Part shown: positions 8,140 through 18,163 of the stretch, in pieces
Layout of the letters: each line of letters begins with the position of its first letter
Numbering within the stretch: the first letter of the stretch is position 1
From: Alphaproteobacteria bacterium
Lineage (GTDB): Bacteria; Pseudomonadota; Alphaproteobacteria; JAJUGE01
Reading direction: 5' to 3'
DNA: 46,063 nt
Assembly (NCBI GenBank): GCA_029268305.1
Contig: JAJUGE010000016.1
Coordinates: 1-46,063, forward strand
Made by a program: the position numbers and the translations under genes
Notes under the pieces: model-generated
Databases searched by the model: none
Told to the model about the DNA's origin: nothing
Seen by the model: the letters and a program-made list of their open reading frames with translations, nothing else

Positions 8140-8457
8140 TTGGATCGGCGTAGCGCCATCGGCCTGGCGTTGAGAAATTTGGCGCCGCGCATACCTCGGC
8201 ACGAATTCGGGGTCGTGATCGATCACGCCCTCGACAGCCCAGGTCTCCGCACCGCAGCGCCGGAAACGGCCGCATGGCTGTCGCTCGTCTCCTATGTGCG
8301 GCACGTCCTGACAGAGTACGACGATCTCCTCGCCGATGGCTACGATGCGGAAACCGCACGGCACTTCGTGCTCGCCGACATGGACGAAGCGCTTGCGGAA
8401 TGGGGGGTGCGCCGGCGGCTCTCGGACGAGGACGATCCGGAATCCGGGCTCGGGTAG
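8140..8457 (+). CDS. DUF2293 domain protein
   Basis: 105 residues matching the pattern of DUF2293 as I know it: RIPRHEFGVVIDHALDS near residues 17-33, PETAAWLSLVSYVRH (40-55), a YDDLLADGYD segment and DMDEALAEWGVRRRL near the end. The family is small, soluble and uncharacterised, common in Alphaproteobacteria. The start is probably TTG at 8140, with GGGAGG nine bases upstream; no ATG fits. It precedes the Baeyer-Villiger monooxygenase gene by 56 bases on the same strand and may be co-transcribed, although that neighbour has its own strong ribosome-binding site. Function unknown. Confidence 0.8.
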   Translation: MDRRSAIGLALRNLAPRIPRHEFGVVIDHALDSPGLRTAAPETAAWLSLVSYVRHVLTEYDDLLADGYDAETARHFVLADMDEALAEWGVRRRLSDEDDPESGLG

Positions 8458-8513
8458 AGCGGTCGGTCCGGGCTATAAAGGGATACAAACCGCCAAGTCG
8501 AACGGGAGGAAGC

Positions 8514-10157
<1,644 letters not shown>

Positions 10158-11484
10158 AGGGTGCGGGATCGGTCGCGGGTGCGGAGCTCGTCGCGCCGGC
10201 CCCACGCCGGCCCGACAGCAGGGTCGCCATTGCGATCACCTCTGCTGCCGCCGCGGCGGCGAGGACGGGGGCGTAGCCGCCAGACAGGTCGCGGAGAAAG
10301 CCATACGCGGCAGGCCCGAAGGCGGAGCTCAACTGTATGACGGTCGCCGCGACGCTGTAGATCGAGCCGAAGGAGGCGGCGCCGAATTCGCGGCGCACGA
10401 TAATCGGCGAGAGCGTCGTGATCTGGCCGAGGCAGAAGCCGTAGATGAGGCTGGCCCCGATCAGTGCGGCCGCGGAGGGGAACAGCGCGATCGTCGCGAG
10501 CGCCACTGCCTGTGTGGCGAAGATCGTGCCCGTATACAGTCGAAGGTCCACCTGGTCGGCGATGCGCGCTAGCAGCATGCGCCCGAGCAGCGCCGTCACC
10601 CCGGTCGCGCTGACCAGCCATCCCGCACCAGCGGCGCCGATCACGGGCTCTGAGAGGTTCACATGATGGGTGAGGAAGCCAATCTGGGCTACCAGACCGA
10701 CGGCGAAGGCGATGGCTATGGTCCAGAGGGCGGGTGATCGCACTGCGGCCGCCCGACTCCATTGCGGGCGAGCGCCGTTCTCGGGTCCGGCGGTACGCTC
10801 TGGATGGCAATCCGGGAGATCGCCATCAGGTCCGGTGCCGAGCTCTTGCGGGCCCCGAAAGCGCAGAACAATGGCGATCCAGGGCACCATGACGGCGCCC
10901 GTCAGGCAGCCCCCGACGAGGACTGTGGCCGCGAAGCCGAAGCGTTCGATAGCCAGCACGAGCAGCGGCACGACCACGATCGCGCCGAAGCTGGCTCCCA
11001 TCAGGGCGAGGGCCACGCTTCGACCCTGATGTCGCTCGAACCATGGGGCGATCGTGGCCGAGAGTCCGGTGAGCGAGAGCGTGGCGTAGCCCAGACCCAT
11101 GATGACGAAACACGGATAGAGCTGCCAGGGCGCTTCGGCCAATCCGAGACTCGCGACACCGATGGCGAGGGCGAGTGAGCCCGCGCCCAGAACCGGGCGC
11201 GGGCCGTACCGATCGATGGCGCTTCCGATCGCCGTGAGGGACAGCGCGTTGGTGAGATAGAATGCCGTGATTCCGCCCGACACGGTGGATACGGACCAGG
11301 CCCGTTCGCTGGTGATCGCGCTCAGATAGACGCTGGCGCCGAATACGCCGAAGCCCCAAGTGAACACGGCAGCGACGAAGCAGACGGCAACGACGCGCCA
11401 GCCATAGTAGACCCTCCTCGACATCAGCATGGGGCGTCCACCTGGTGCCGCGACGACATCTGACTGCTCGCCGGGCTTCGCATC

Positions 11485-11832
11485 TCAGGTGCCGTGGCGC
11501 GCGCGGGAATCTTCCGGCGCTTCGGCACGATCCGCCATTCCGTAGTCGCGGATCACGCCGGCGACGCGCAGCCGGTAACCGGCGAAGACGCCGCCTCTCC
11601 CTGCCGCCTGCGCCATCCGGTGTGCTTCCGTGTTGCGCCACCGGCTCACGGCCTCTTCGTCCCGCCAAAAGGAGAGCGAGAGGAACTTGCCCGGCTCGCT
11701 CACGCTCTCGAAGCGCTCGATCGAGATGAAGCCGTCGATCTCGGCCAGCATCGGGCGCAGATTGGCCGCGATGTCGAAGTAGCGGCCGCGCTCGTTCTCC
11801 TCGGGCCAGAACTCGAAGATGACAGCGATCAT
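11485..11832 (-). CDS. Antibiotic biosynthesis monooxygenase (ABM) domain protein
   Basis: 115 residues; residues 1-95 form a ferredoxin-like ABM domain ([18 protein letters not shown]..., PGFISIERF-like strand [12 protein letters not shown], then [17 protein letters not shown]). Members are cofactor-free monooxygenases or heme-degrading enzymes, often dimeric. The ATG overlaps the stop codon of the upstream NIPSNAP gene (ATGA), so the two are probably translationally coupled; the start is preceded by GGAGGAG. The last 20 residues are polar and probably disordered. No heme-binding set can be read with confidence, so a specific reaction is not claimed. Confidence 0.85.
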   Translation of the reverse strand: MIAVIFEFWPEENERGRYFDIAANLRPMLAEIDGFISIERFESVSEPGKFLSLSFWRDEEAVSRWRNTEAHRMAQAAGRGGVFAGYRLRVAGVIRDYGMADRAEAPEDSRARHGT

Positions 11833-12170
11833 GACGCTCCTCCGCCCGATGCCTCGGCTCTCCGGTCTGCCACCGGTCGGAGGAAGGTGCGCTCCTCTCT
11901 CAGGATGAAGCGCTCGGCCTCGGCGTAGCGGAAGTTGGCGCTACCCTCGGCATCCTCTTTCAGGCGGGTCCGATAGGCCTCGTAATCGGCGAGGCTCGCG
12001 AACGAGATCAGGGCCCAGGCCACGTCGTTGGTTCCTTCGTGAGGCATGAAATAGCCGACGAGATCGCCGCCGCATCGGGGGATGATCTCGAGCCAGTTCT
12101 GCGCATAGGATTCGAATGCATCCCTCTTCGACGGGTCGAGAGTATATCGGATGAGACAGGTCACGGTCAT
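11829..12170 (-). CDS. NIPSNAP family protein
   Basis: 113 residues with the ferredoxin-like NIPSNAP fold: [19 protein letters not shown] at the start, a central [19 protein letters not shown] segment and [21 protein letters not shown] proteins are structurally close to ABM monooxygenases, but their bacterial functions are largely unknown. An ATG five codons earlier exists; ATG at 12170 is preferred because AGGAGGT lies directly upstream. It is the first gene of a likely NIPSNAP-ABM-MFS operon, divergent from the ArsR-type regulator with 74 bases between the starts. Confidence 0.85.
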   Translation of the reverse strand: MTVTCLIRYTLDPSKRDAFESYAQNWLEIIPRCGGDLVGYFMPHEGTNDVAWALISFASLADYEAYRTRLKEDAEGSANFRYAEAERFILREERTFLRPVADRRAEASGGGAS

Positions 12171-12230
12171 CGGCACCTCCTGCAACTGGGGTACTCTGTG
12201 TCTACTCCCTTGCCACGCGGAGATGCTTCG

Positions 12231-12249
12231 TTCATGATCGAATAATGAA
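12231..12249. promoter_or_regulatory. Possible operator between NIPSNAP operon and ArsR gene
   Basis: Inverted repeat TTCAT-N9-ATGAA, spanning the start codon of the ArsR-type gene in the 74-base divergent region. Operators of this class often lie in such places. The arms are only five bases long, so this could be chance. Confidence 0.25.
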
Positions 12250-12922
12250 AGCCGGACCGGACATCGCCCGCATCGCCTCCCTCGTGGGGGATCCGGCGCG
12301 AGCGAACATGCTCACGGCATTGATGAGTGGTCGCGCCCTGACCGCAACCGAGCTCGCGCACGAGGCAGGCGTCACGCCGCAGACGGCGAGCGCGCACCTC
12401 GCCAAGCTCGAAGCCGGCGGGCTCGTTCTCCCGCGCAGGCAGGGGCGGCATCGCTACTTCGCGCTTTCGAACGACGACGTCGCGCGCATGCTCGAAGGCC
12501 TGATGGGCGTTGCGGCCCGGGCGGGGCATCTCCGCACCCGTACCGGGCCCCGCGAGCCGGCGCTGCGGCGTGCGCGGGTCTGCTACGATCATCTCGCGGG
12601 AGAGATGGGCGTCGCCTTGTACGAGGGCCTCCTCCGGCGTGGGTATCTCGTCGATGCGACCGAGGAGCCGCATCTGACCGCAGAGGGGGAGAGGTTCGTC
12701 ACCGGTTTCGGCATCGACCTGCGGGCCATCCGCGGCCGCCGACGCCCGCTCTGTCGCAGTTGCCTTGACTGGAGCGCACGACGCAGCCATCTCGGCGGCA
12801 GCCTGGGAGCCGGTATTCTCGCGCGGATCTACGATCTCGGGTGGGCCAGCCGGGAGGAGGGCACGCGCATCGTCCGCTTCACCGGTCCCGGCGATGCGAG
12901 CTTCCGTAAGACCTTTTTGTAG
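12245..12922 (+). CDS. ArsR-family transcriptional regulator
   Basis: 225 residues. The N-terminal winged helix-turn-helix (about 5-80) reads [17 protein letters not shown], then [31 protein letters not shown] and [12 protein letters not shown], the ArsR pattern. The C-terminal half carries [20 protein letters not shown], a conserved-looking Cys-x2-Cys segment found in a larger-than-usual ArsR subfamily. The cysteines might bind a metal or sense oxidation, but this is inference. It is divergent from NIPSNAP-ABM-MFS and most likely controls that operon and itself. There is no ribosome-binding site at normal distance before ATG 12245, so translation may be leaderless or the start may be misjudged. 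Confidence 0.88.
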   Translation: MKAGPDIARIASLVGDPARANMLTALMSGRALTATELAHEAGVTPQTASAHLAKLEAGGLVLPRRQGRHRYFALSNDDVARMLEGLMGVAARAGHLRTRTGPREPALRRARVCYDHLAGEMGVALYEGLLRRGYLVDATEEPHLTAEGERFVTGFGIDLRAIRGRRRPLCRSCLDWSARRSHLGGSLGAGILARIYDLGWASREEGTRIVRFTGPGDASFRKTFL

Positions 12923-12953
12923 CCGATAGACCGACCGCAGCCGTGCACATTGT

Positions 12954-12984
12954 CACAGTCACCGCATATGCGAGTGCTACTGTG
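12954..12984. promoter_or_regulatory. Imperfect dyad before the HlyC-like gene
   Basis: CACAGT at 12954-12959 and ACTGTG at 12979-12984 form an inverted pair around a 10-base palindrome CGCATATGCG (12963-12972). The two elements are not on the same centre, so the symmetry is imperfect. It is a candidate operator for the gene that begins just downstream. Confidence 0.2.
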
Positions 12985-13040
12985 GGGTGGTGAAGATCGG
13001 CTTCGTAGCGTCGAGGCTGATCGGGGACGAGAGGTGGCGG

Positions 13041-13556
13041 ATGTACGAGCTGGCTTCGGAAGATCTCCTCGGCGGCTCAGGCGGCAAGCGACTGCGGGCG
13101 ATGCGGGAACAGGATCGCGCCAGGGCGCTCGGCCTGGCTGTCTCCTACCTGATGACCCGTACGGCGTTCGCCAAGCTGCCGTTCGGACATTGGTCGCGCA
13201 TCCTGACCGGTCAAATCAATCGCGGCCACTACCTCTTTGCCGTGCGTGGGAACGAGATCGTCGGCTTTTTCGGCTGGGCGCTGACCACCGAAGAGGTGGC
13301 GGATCTCTGGCTGTCGGGGGAGCGCGAGCCGACGGGGGAGGAGTGCCGCGACGGCGACTGCATCCTGATCAATGCGTGGGAAGCCCGGGACGAATCCGTT
13401 CAGAAGTTCGTGGTGGAGAAGTTTCGCGAGGTGGTCGTCGGCAAACGCCTGATCTACGGCAAGCGGTTCTACGAGGACGGGCGGGTCCGACCGGTCCGCA
13501 TGTCCGTGAACGAGTTCGTTGCGCGACATGTGCGGAACCCCACCAGCCGGGGGTAA
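13041..13556 (+). CDS. HlyC-like (RTX toxin acyltransferase fold) protein, catalytic residues apparently lost
   Basis: 171 residues resembling the toxin-activating lysine-acyltransferases (HlyC family, GNAT-like fold): SYLMTRTAFAK (35-45), then GHYLFAVRGNEIVGFFGWALTTEEV (62-86 in part), matching the HlyC pattern of QY-LL-R-PVA-SWANLSLE, and a C-terminal KFRE...RLIYGKRFYEDGRV part. By hand alignment the catalytic His23 of HlyC falls on Ala44 and Asp92 on Asn111, so it may be an inactive or re-purposed member. A His50 nearby might compensate. ATG at 13041 follows GAGGTGG; a GTG at 12987 would add 18 residues without a ribosome-binding site. No RTX toxin or type I secretion gene is in the window. 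Confidence 0.6.
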   Translation: MYELASEDLLGGSGGKRLRAMREQDRARALGLAVSYLMTRTAFAKLPFGHWSRILTGQINRGHYLFAVRGNEIVGFFGWALTTEEVADLWLSGEREPTGEECRDGDCILINAWEARDESVQKFVVEKFREVVVGKRLIYGKRFYEDGRVRPVRMSVNEFVARHVRNPTSRG

Positions 13557-13659
13557 AGCTTAGACGCTCGGACGATGGTCCTGTCGTGCCGCGAGATCCT
13601 TGCTGGAAACTTCGCGCGGCAGACCGCTGCACGCCTGCTAAGCGTGCTGGAGTCGAGCC

Positions 13660-13695
13660 TGGAACGATAAAGGGCCGGCGCTGTGGCCGGCCCTT
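13660..13695 (-). terminator. Terminator of the cold-shock protein gene
   Basis: Perfect 10-bp stem AAGGGCCGGC / GCCGGCCCTT with a 6-base loop (13670-13695), 13 bases after the stop of the minus-strand csp gene and followed on that strand by TTTATCG. It could also stop readthrough from the HlyC-like gene on the plus strand, though there is no T-run in that direction. Confidence 0.8.
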
Positions 13696-13708
13696 GCGCT
13701 GGTTCTGA

Positions 13709-13918
13709 TCAGCCAGCCCGCAAGTTCGCTGCGTGGGACTTGCCGCGACGCTCGTCTCGCTCGAGATCGTACTGGAGCCGCTGACCCTCATTGAGCGTCG
13801 ACATTCCGGCGGCCTGGACCGCTGAGATGTGGACGAAAACGTCGGGGCCGCCGGCTTCCGGCTGGATGAAGCCAAAGCCCTTGGTCGGGTTGAACCATTT
13901 CACTGTGCCAACTGCCAT
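13709..13918 (-). CDS. Cold-shock protein (CspA family)
   Basis: 69 residues, one cold-shock domain of standard length. RNP1 KGFGFIQP (13-20) and RNP2 VFVHIS (27-32) are intact, with the nucleic-acid-binding aromatics Trp8 and the Phe residues of both motifs present. It acts as an RNA chaperone. ATG at 13918 is preceded by AAGGAC. A leader of up to about 220 bases lies upstream and contains a small hairpin (CCGAC/GTCGG near 13950-13965), consistent with the structured leaders common in this family. A strong terminator follows the stop, so it is probably monocistronic. Confidence 0.95.
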   Translation of the reverse strand: MAVGTVKWFNPTKGFGFIQPEAGGPDVFVHISAVQAAGMSTLNEGQRLQYDLERDERRGKSHAANLRAG

Positions 13919-14143
13919 AGTCTAGTCCTTCTTAGGCGCGAAGAGTTTTCGTCCGACCTTCCGTCGGCGCGATTGGGGGGAAGCCTACGATGTCGGGAAG
14001 TCGATTAAGCGCCTGGCGGCGTCCGTCTAGTTCACGATCAGCGAGCGGATCCGATATCGAACATAGTCGGGCGACGAAAGCATGGCAAGCGCCTCCCACG
14101 ATCCGGCTCCGGATACCAACGCTGGGGTGGCTCGGCGGTTCCA

Positions 14144-14389
14144 TCAATGTTGGCGGGTGCCGACGACGATGCCGATGATCGTGTCCTCGCCCAGCGCCTT
14201 GCACGCCTCCAGCCGATGCAGCCCCTCGACCAGGACGAGGCGGCCAGCGTCGCGACGAACCGTAATCGGCAACTTCTGGCCCTCTTCGAGCATGCTCTCG
14301 GCGATCGCGCGGACGGTCTCCGGGTTCAGCTCACCTCGGCGCTTCACCGGCACGTAGATGTCTTCGATGCGGAGCTTCTCGTTCTCCAT
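14144..14389 (-). CDS. Small ParB/Srx-like domain protein
   Basis: 81 residues that look like only the N-terminal ParB nuclease-like domain: an IYVPVKRRGELNPETVRAIAESM opening (about 11-33), PITVRRDAGRLVLVEG, then GLHRLEACKALGED (56-69), equivalent to the G-x-R-R-x-x-A box of ParB-like proteins and sulfiredoxin. There is no helix-turn-helix or dimerisation domain, so it is unlikely to be a partition protein; isolated domains of this type occur as nucleotide-dependent enzymes or accessory factors. The ORF can begin at TTG 14419, overlapping the stop of the CoA-transferase gene; ATG 14389 is chosen for its fit to the domain. Confidence 0.65.
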   Translation of the reverse strand: MENEKLRIEDIYVPVKRRGELNPETVRAIAESMLEEGQKLPITVRRDAGRLVLVEGLHRLEACKALGEDTIIGIVVGTRQH

Positions 14390-14415
14390 GGGCACCTGCC
14401 AGCCTGCCGATCCGA

Positions 14416-15615
14416 TCAAATCCCCTGCATCGAGGCCTTGTCCTCGAACAGTGCGCGGATCTCGTCTTCGGAAAGGCCTGCTTCGGCGAGTATCTCGCGG
14501 CTGTGCTCACCGAGGCGCGGGGCCGGCCGTCCGGAGCCCGGAGGCGTCTTGGACATGCGGATCGGCGGTCGCATGGTGCGGATGCGGCCTTCGCTCGGGT
14601 GATCGCTCTCCTCGAAGAAGCCGACGGCCTGGAGGTGCGGATCGGTGAAGAGATCCTGCGGCGTGTTGACCGGCATGGCGGCGATGTCCGCCTGCTCGAA
14701 GGCTTCGAGCCATTCGGCGGTGGTCCGCCCCGGCAGAACCTCGGCGACGATCCCGTAGAGGGCGTTGATGTTTTCCGTCCTCGCCGGCATGTCGACGAAC
14801 CTGGGATCATCCGCGAGCTCCGGTCGCCCGGCGATCTCGAAGAAGCGGCGCCAGTGGCGGTCGGTATACGGGAGCACGCAGATGTGGCCGTCGCGCGTTG
14901 CATAGGGGCGTCGGTTCGGAGAGAGAAGGCGGGCGTATCCCGGCGGCCCGAGCGGCGGCTCGAAGACGCTCGCCTGAAGGTGCTCGTTCATCACGAAGGA
15001 CGTGAACGCCTCGAACATCGAAACATCGACCGCCTGACCTTCTCCCGTGCGCTCGCGGTGGAAAAGCGCCATCAGAATCGCGTACAGGGCGAACAGGCCG
15101 CTGGTCTTGTCGGCGAGCACGCTCGGTACGTAGCGCGGCTCGCCGCCGAGCATGCCGCCCATCAGCGCCGCCAGCCCGGATGCGCCCTGGATGAGGTCGT
15201 CGTAAGCGGGCTTGTCGCGATAGGGCCCGTCGCGGCCATAGCCGACCGCGGCGCAATAGACGATCTGCGGGTTGAAGCGTCGCACATCGTCATAGGCGAT
15301 GCGGAGCTTGTCGGCGGCGCGGGGCCGCATGTTGTGAATGAAGACGTCGGCTTTTGCGACGATGCGGCCGAGCGCCTCGCGCGCCGATTCCTTCGAGAGA
15401 TCGAGGACGATGCTCCGCTTGTTCTTGCCTTTCATCAGGATCGATGCCGACATGCCTCGATGGCGCGCCGGACCGACCAGCCGGGTCACGTCGCCCCCGG
15501 GAGGCTCCACCTTGATCACGTCAGCCCCCATCTCGCCCATGATCTGGGTGCAATAGGGTCCGTACATCACGGTCGTGAGGTCGACGACGCGAACGCCTTC
15601 CAGCGGTCCCGGCAA
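14416..15615 (-). CDS. CaiB/BaiF family CoA-transferase
   Basis: 399 residues, class III CoA-transferase moving CoA between organic acids. The N-terminal block VRVVDLTTVMYGPYCTQIMGEMGADVIKVE, the KRSIVLDL strand and Asp169 in SVLADKTSG (the residue that forms the acyl-enzyme anhydride in formyl-CoA transferase, with the same number) are present. TTG at 15615 is the start: AAAGGAGGAGCTC precedes it perfectly and MPGPLEGVRVVDL is the usual family opening. Its stop lies at the possible TTG start of the ParB-like gene, so the two are probably co-transcribed. The substrate is not identifiable; with the acyl-CoA dehydrogenase and oxygenases it fits acid activation in catabolism. Confidence 0.95.
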   Translation of the reverse strand: MPGPLEGVRVVDLTTVMYGPYCTQIMGEMGADVIKVEPPGGDVTRLVGPARHRGMSASILMKGKNKRSIVLDLSKESAREALGRIVAKADVFIHNMRPRAADKLRIAYDDVRRFNPQIVYCAAVGYGRDGPYRDKPAYDDLIQGASGLAALMGGMLGGEPRYVPSVLADKTSGLFALYAILMALFHRERTGEGQAVDVSMFEAFTSFVMNEHLQASVFEPPLGPPGYARLLSPNRRPYATRDGHICVLPYTDRHWRRFFEIAGRPELADDPRFVDMPARTENINALYGIVAEVLPGRTTAEWLEAFEQADIAAMPVNTPQDLFTDPHLQAVGFFEESDHPSEGRIRTMRPPIRMSKTPPGSGRPAPRLGEHSREILAEAGLSEDEIRALFEDKASMQGI

Positions 15616-15713
15616 GAGCTCCTCCTTTCAAACGGCCGCCCCAACAATGGCGTGACGGACCTGGCTCTGCAAAGGGAATCGGGAAGGGGCGCGCGCGGCG
15701 ACAGAATCCCGGC

Positions 15714-16121
15714 TCAGGAGCGCCGGCGGACCGACCGCAGGCGGTGCAGGCCGCCCACGTAGAGGGGCAGCAACGCCGAGCGCAACAGGAAGACGCCGAC
15801 ACAGGCGCCGAGGGCGTTCGCGATCGCGTCGCCGAGCTCGGGATTGCGCCCTGGCGAGGCGGCCTGCGCCAGTTCGGCGCCCGCGCCCAGGAGCCAGAGC
15901 AGGAGAAGGAGCCGGACAACCGAGGCCCGGTGTCGCTGCCAGCACGCGAGCGCGCCGAGCCCCCCCAGCCCGGCATAGGCGACGAAATGCTCCGCCTTGT
16001 CCCAGAAGCCGAGGCTCGGCACCTCGTTGCCCGGGAGAAGCGACATGACGATTACGGCGAGGGCGCAGAGCCCGAATGCGACGGCCGCAACCGGCCGAAG
16101 CGGAGCGATCAATGGGTCCAT
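15714..16121 (-). CDS. VanZ-like membrane protein
   Basis: 135 residues with about four transmembrane helices and the VanZ-like core: LLPGNEVPSLGFWDKAEHFVAYAGLGGLGA, then ELAQAASPGRNPELGDAIANALGACVG. These motifs (DK-x-x-H-F-x-A-Y, ELxQ, R-x-x-x-x-D-x-x-x-N) are the family hallmark. The teicoplanin-resistance VanZ lowers drug binding by an unknown mechanism; most homologues, probably including this one, have unknown roles in the envelope and are not resistance genes. It has no obvious operon partner. Confidence 0.88.
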   Translation of the reverse strand: MDPLIAPLRPVAAVAFGLCALAVIVMSLLPGNEVPSLGFWDKAEHFVAYAGLGGLGALACWQRHRASVVRLLLLLWLLGAGAELAQAASPGRNPELGDAIANALGACVGVFLLRSALLPLYVGGLHRLRSVRRRS

Positions 16122-16197
16122 GCAGGCCTAATACCACCTGTCCGAACGGTCGCAACCCTACAAAGGTGTTAGGTCATGAGCACGAGCCGGTGGCTCG

Positions 16198-17052
16198 TCA
16201 GACATCCAGGCGGTATGCCTTTCCGTCGCGCTTCAGATGCCCGGCGGTGGGCGTGGCGAAGTGGGTCCCGATGATGAGCGTCGGCGAATCGGCGAAGCGA
16301 TCGAACATGACGTGCCGGGTGGCGATCGCCGCGGGCGGGTCGCTGTCGGGCGCCGAGCTCCACTCCGGGTGCGCCATCTGGCACGGGTGGTGGAGGAAGT
16401 CCCCGGTGATCAGGGCGGTCTCTCCTTCGGACTCGATCAAGACGCTGGCATGCCCCGGAGTGTGGCCGGGAGACGGGATCAACCGGACTTCGGGGCAGAT
16501 GCGGTGATCGGTCTGCACCAGGTCGACGAGGCCCGCCTCGAACACCGGCAGCACCGAATCCGCCATCACCTGGCCCTGACCCTCACGGTCGTGGGTGCGC
16601 CAGTGATTGAACTCGATCTCTCCCATCAGGTAGCGCGCCTGCGGGAAGGTCGGGACCCACTTCCCGTTCTTGAGCATCGTGTTCCAGCCAACGTGATCGA
16701 CGTGGAGGTGGGTGCAGAGCACGGTATCGATGCTATCTCTGGGATAGCCGGCGGACGCCAGATCCTCGAGGAAGGTCGTCTGGAGATTCGTCCAGGCGGG
16801 CACGAGCCGGTTCTTGTCGTTGCCGACACAGGTGTCGACGACAATGCGTCGATCGGCCGTCTCGATCACCAGGGCGTGGATGCTGCCGCGCATCCGGCCA
16901 TTCTCGTCAGCGAAATGTGGATAGAGCCAGCGGATCTCTCTGATCCGCTCGCGCGTCGCGTCCGGGATGATCCGGCTCATGCCGCCGGTGGCCTCGATCT
17001 CGACGATGCGCGAGATCTTGACGTTACCGATCCGCCAGACTTCACCGACCAT
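16198..17052 (-). CDS. MBL-fold metallohydrolase
   Basis: 284 residues. The zinc motif HLHVDH lies at 115-120, GHTPGH at 196-201 and Asp218 in ITGDFLHHP, so both metal sites are complete. The long N-terminal part, with VDTCVGNDKNR before the motif, resembles the lactonase-like branch that includes N-acyl-homoserine-lactone lactonases and other esterases or lactonases. A lactonase would fit the lactone products of the Baeyer-Villiger enzyme, but the gene lies about 6 kb away and this is only a suggestion. ATG at 17052 follows AAGGAGGGAG. Confidence 0.9.
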   Translation of the reverse strand: MVGEVWRIGNVKISRIVEIEATGGMSRIIPDATRERIREIRWLYPHFADENGRMRGSIHALVIETADRRIVVDTCVGNDKNRLVPAWTNLQTTFLEDLASAGYPRDSIDTVLCTHLHVDHVGWNTMLKNGKWVPTFPQARYLMGEIEFNHWRTHDREGQGQVMADSVLPVFEAGLVDLVQTDHRICPEVRLIPSPGHTPGHASVLIESEGETALITGDFLHHPCQMAHPEWSSAPDSDPPAAIATRHVMFDRFADSPTLIIGTHFATPTAGHLKRDGKAYRLDV

Positions 17053-17098
17053 ACGGCTCTCCCTCCTTGTCCTTTCGTTTCGAGGCGCGTCGGAGCGG

Positions 17099-18055
17099 CT
17101 ATGTCCGGTGCCGCTCGCCGAACCGACGTTCGATCGCGTCCCACACCATCGATGCGATCGAGATCCCGTCGAAGCGGTCGATCTCCTGAATGCCGGTGGG
17201 CGACGTCACGTTGATCTCGGTGAGGTAGTCGCCGAGGACGTCGATACCGACGAAGACGAGCCCCTTCTCCTTCAGTGTCGGGCCGATCGCAGCGCAAATC
17301 TCGTGTTCGCGCTTTGTCAGGGTGGTCTTCTCCGCTCGCGCTCCCACGTGCAGATTGGCACGCGCTTCGCCGTCCGGCGGGACCCGCAACACCGCGCCGA
17401 CAGGCTCTCCATCGACGAGGATGATGCGCTTGTCGCCCTTGCGCACCTCCGGGATGTAGCGCTGCACGATCACCGGCTCGCGATAGAGGATGGTGAACAT
17501 CTCTAGAAGCGCGTTCAGGTTCTCGTCGTCAGGGCGGATATGAAATACGCCGGCGCCGCCGTTTCCGAACAGCGGCTTCAGGATGATATCGCGGTGCTCC
17601 TCGCGGAAGGCGACGATCTCCTGACGGTCGGCAGTGATGAGCGTCGGCGGCATCAGGTCGGGGAAGTGCGTGACGAACAGCTTTTCCGGCGCGTTTCGCA
17701 CCTCGGCCGGATCATTCACCACCAGTGTGTCGGCGACAATGTGCTCCAGCAGATGCGTGGCCGTGATGTACGCCATGTCGAACGGCGGGTCCTGACGCAT
17801 CAGGACGATGTCCATCGTCGCGAGATCGAGCATCTCCGGAGAGCCGAGCGTGAAATGGTTGCCGCGCTCGCGGCGAACCTCCAGAGGTCGGACCCGGGCA
17901 TAGAGCCTGCCGTTCTTGAAGACGAGATCCTGCGGGAGATAGTGGAACAGGCCGGAGCCACGGCGCTGTGCCTCCAGTGCCAACGCGAACGTGCTGTCGG
18001 CGTTGATGTCGATGTTCTCGATCGGGTCCATCTGGATGGCGACGGCGAAACTCAT
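17099..18055 (-). CDS. gshB: Glutathione synthase
   Basis: 318 residues, normal for bacterial GshB, which joins gamma-glutamylcysteine and glycine using ATP. The N-terminal segment [44 protein letters not shown] and the ATP-grasp body with [11 protein letters not shown] and [15 protein letters not shown] near the end are typical. An upstream ORF extension to 18160 is rejected because ATG 18055 begins the family pattern and follows GGGACAGG. In many Alphaproteobacteria gshB follows rsmI and yraN; here two other genes lie between. Confidence 0.96.
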   Translation of the reverse strand: MSFAVAIQMDPIENIDINADSTFALALEAQRRGSGLFHYLPQDLVFKNGRLYARVRPLEVRRERGNHFTLGSPEMLDLATMDIVLMRQDPPFDMAYITATHLLEHIVADTLVVNDPAEVRNAPEKLFVTHFPDLMPPTLITADRQEIVAFREEHRDIILKPLFGNGGAGVFHIRPDDENLNALLEMFTILYREPVIVQRYIPEVRKGDKRIILVDGEPVGAVLRVPPDGEARANLHVGARAEKTTLTKREHEICAAIGPTLKEKGLVFVGIDVLGDYLTEINVTSPTGIQEIDRFDGISIASMVWDAIERRFGERHRT

Positions 18056-18163
18056 GACCTGTCCCTTTTCCTTCCGGCCGCGGGCCGCTCGCGACGGACT
18101 ATAGCCCCGGCGTCTCCGGCCGGTCATCCGGAAATGCCCCACCGCCATTCCTTGCGGCAAGGC

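Noticed and set aside
7951-8364. Upstream extension of the deacetylase ORF
   Set aside because: No family pattern; it would run across the divergent DUF2293 gene.
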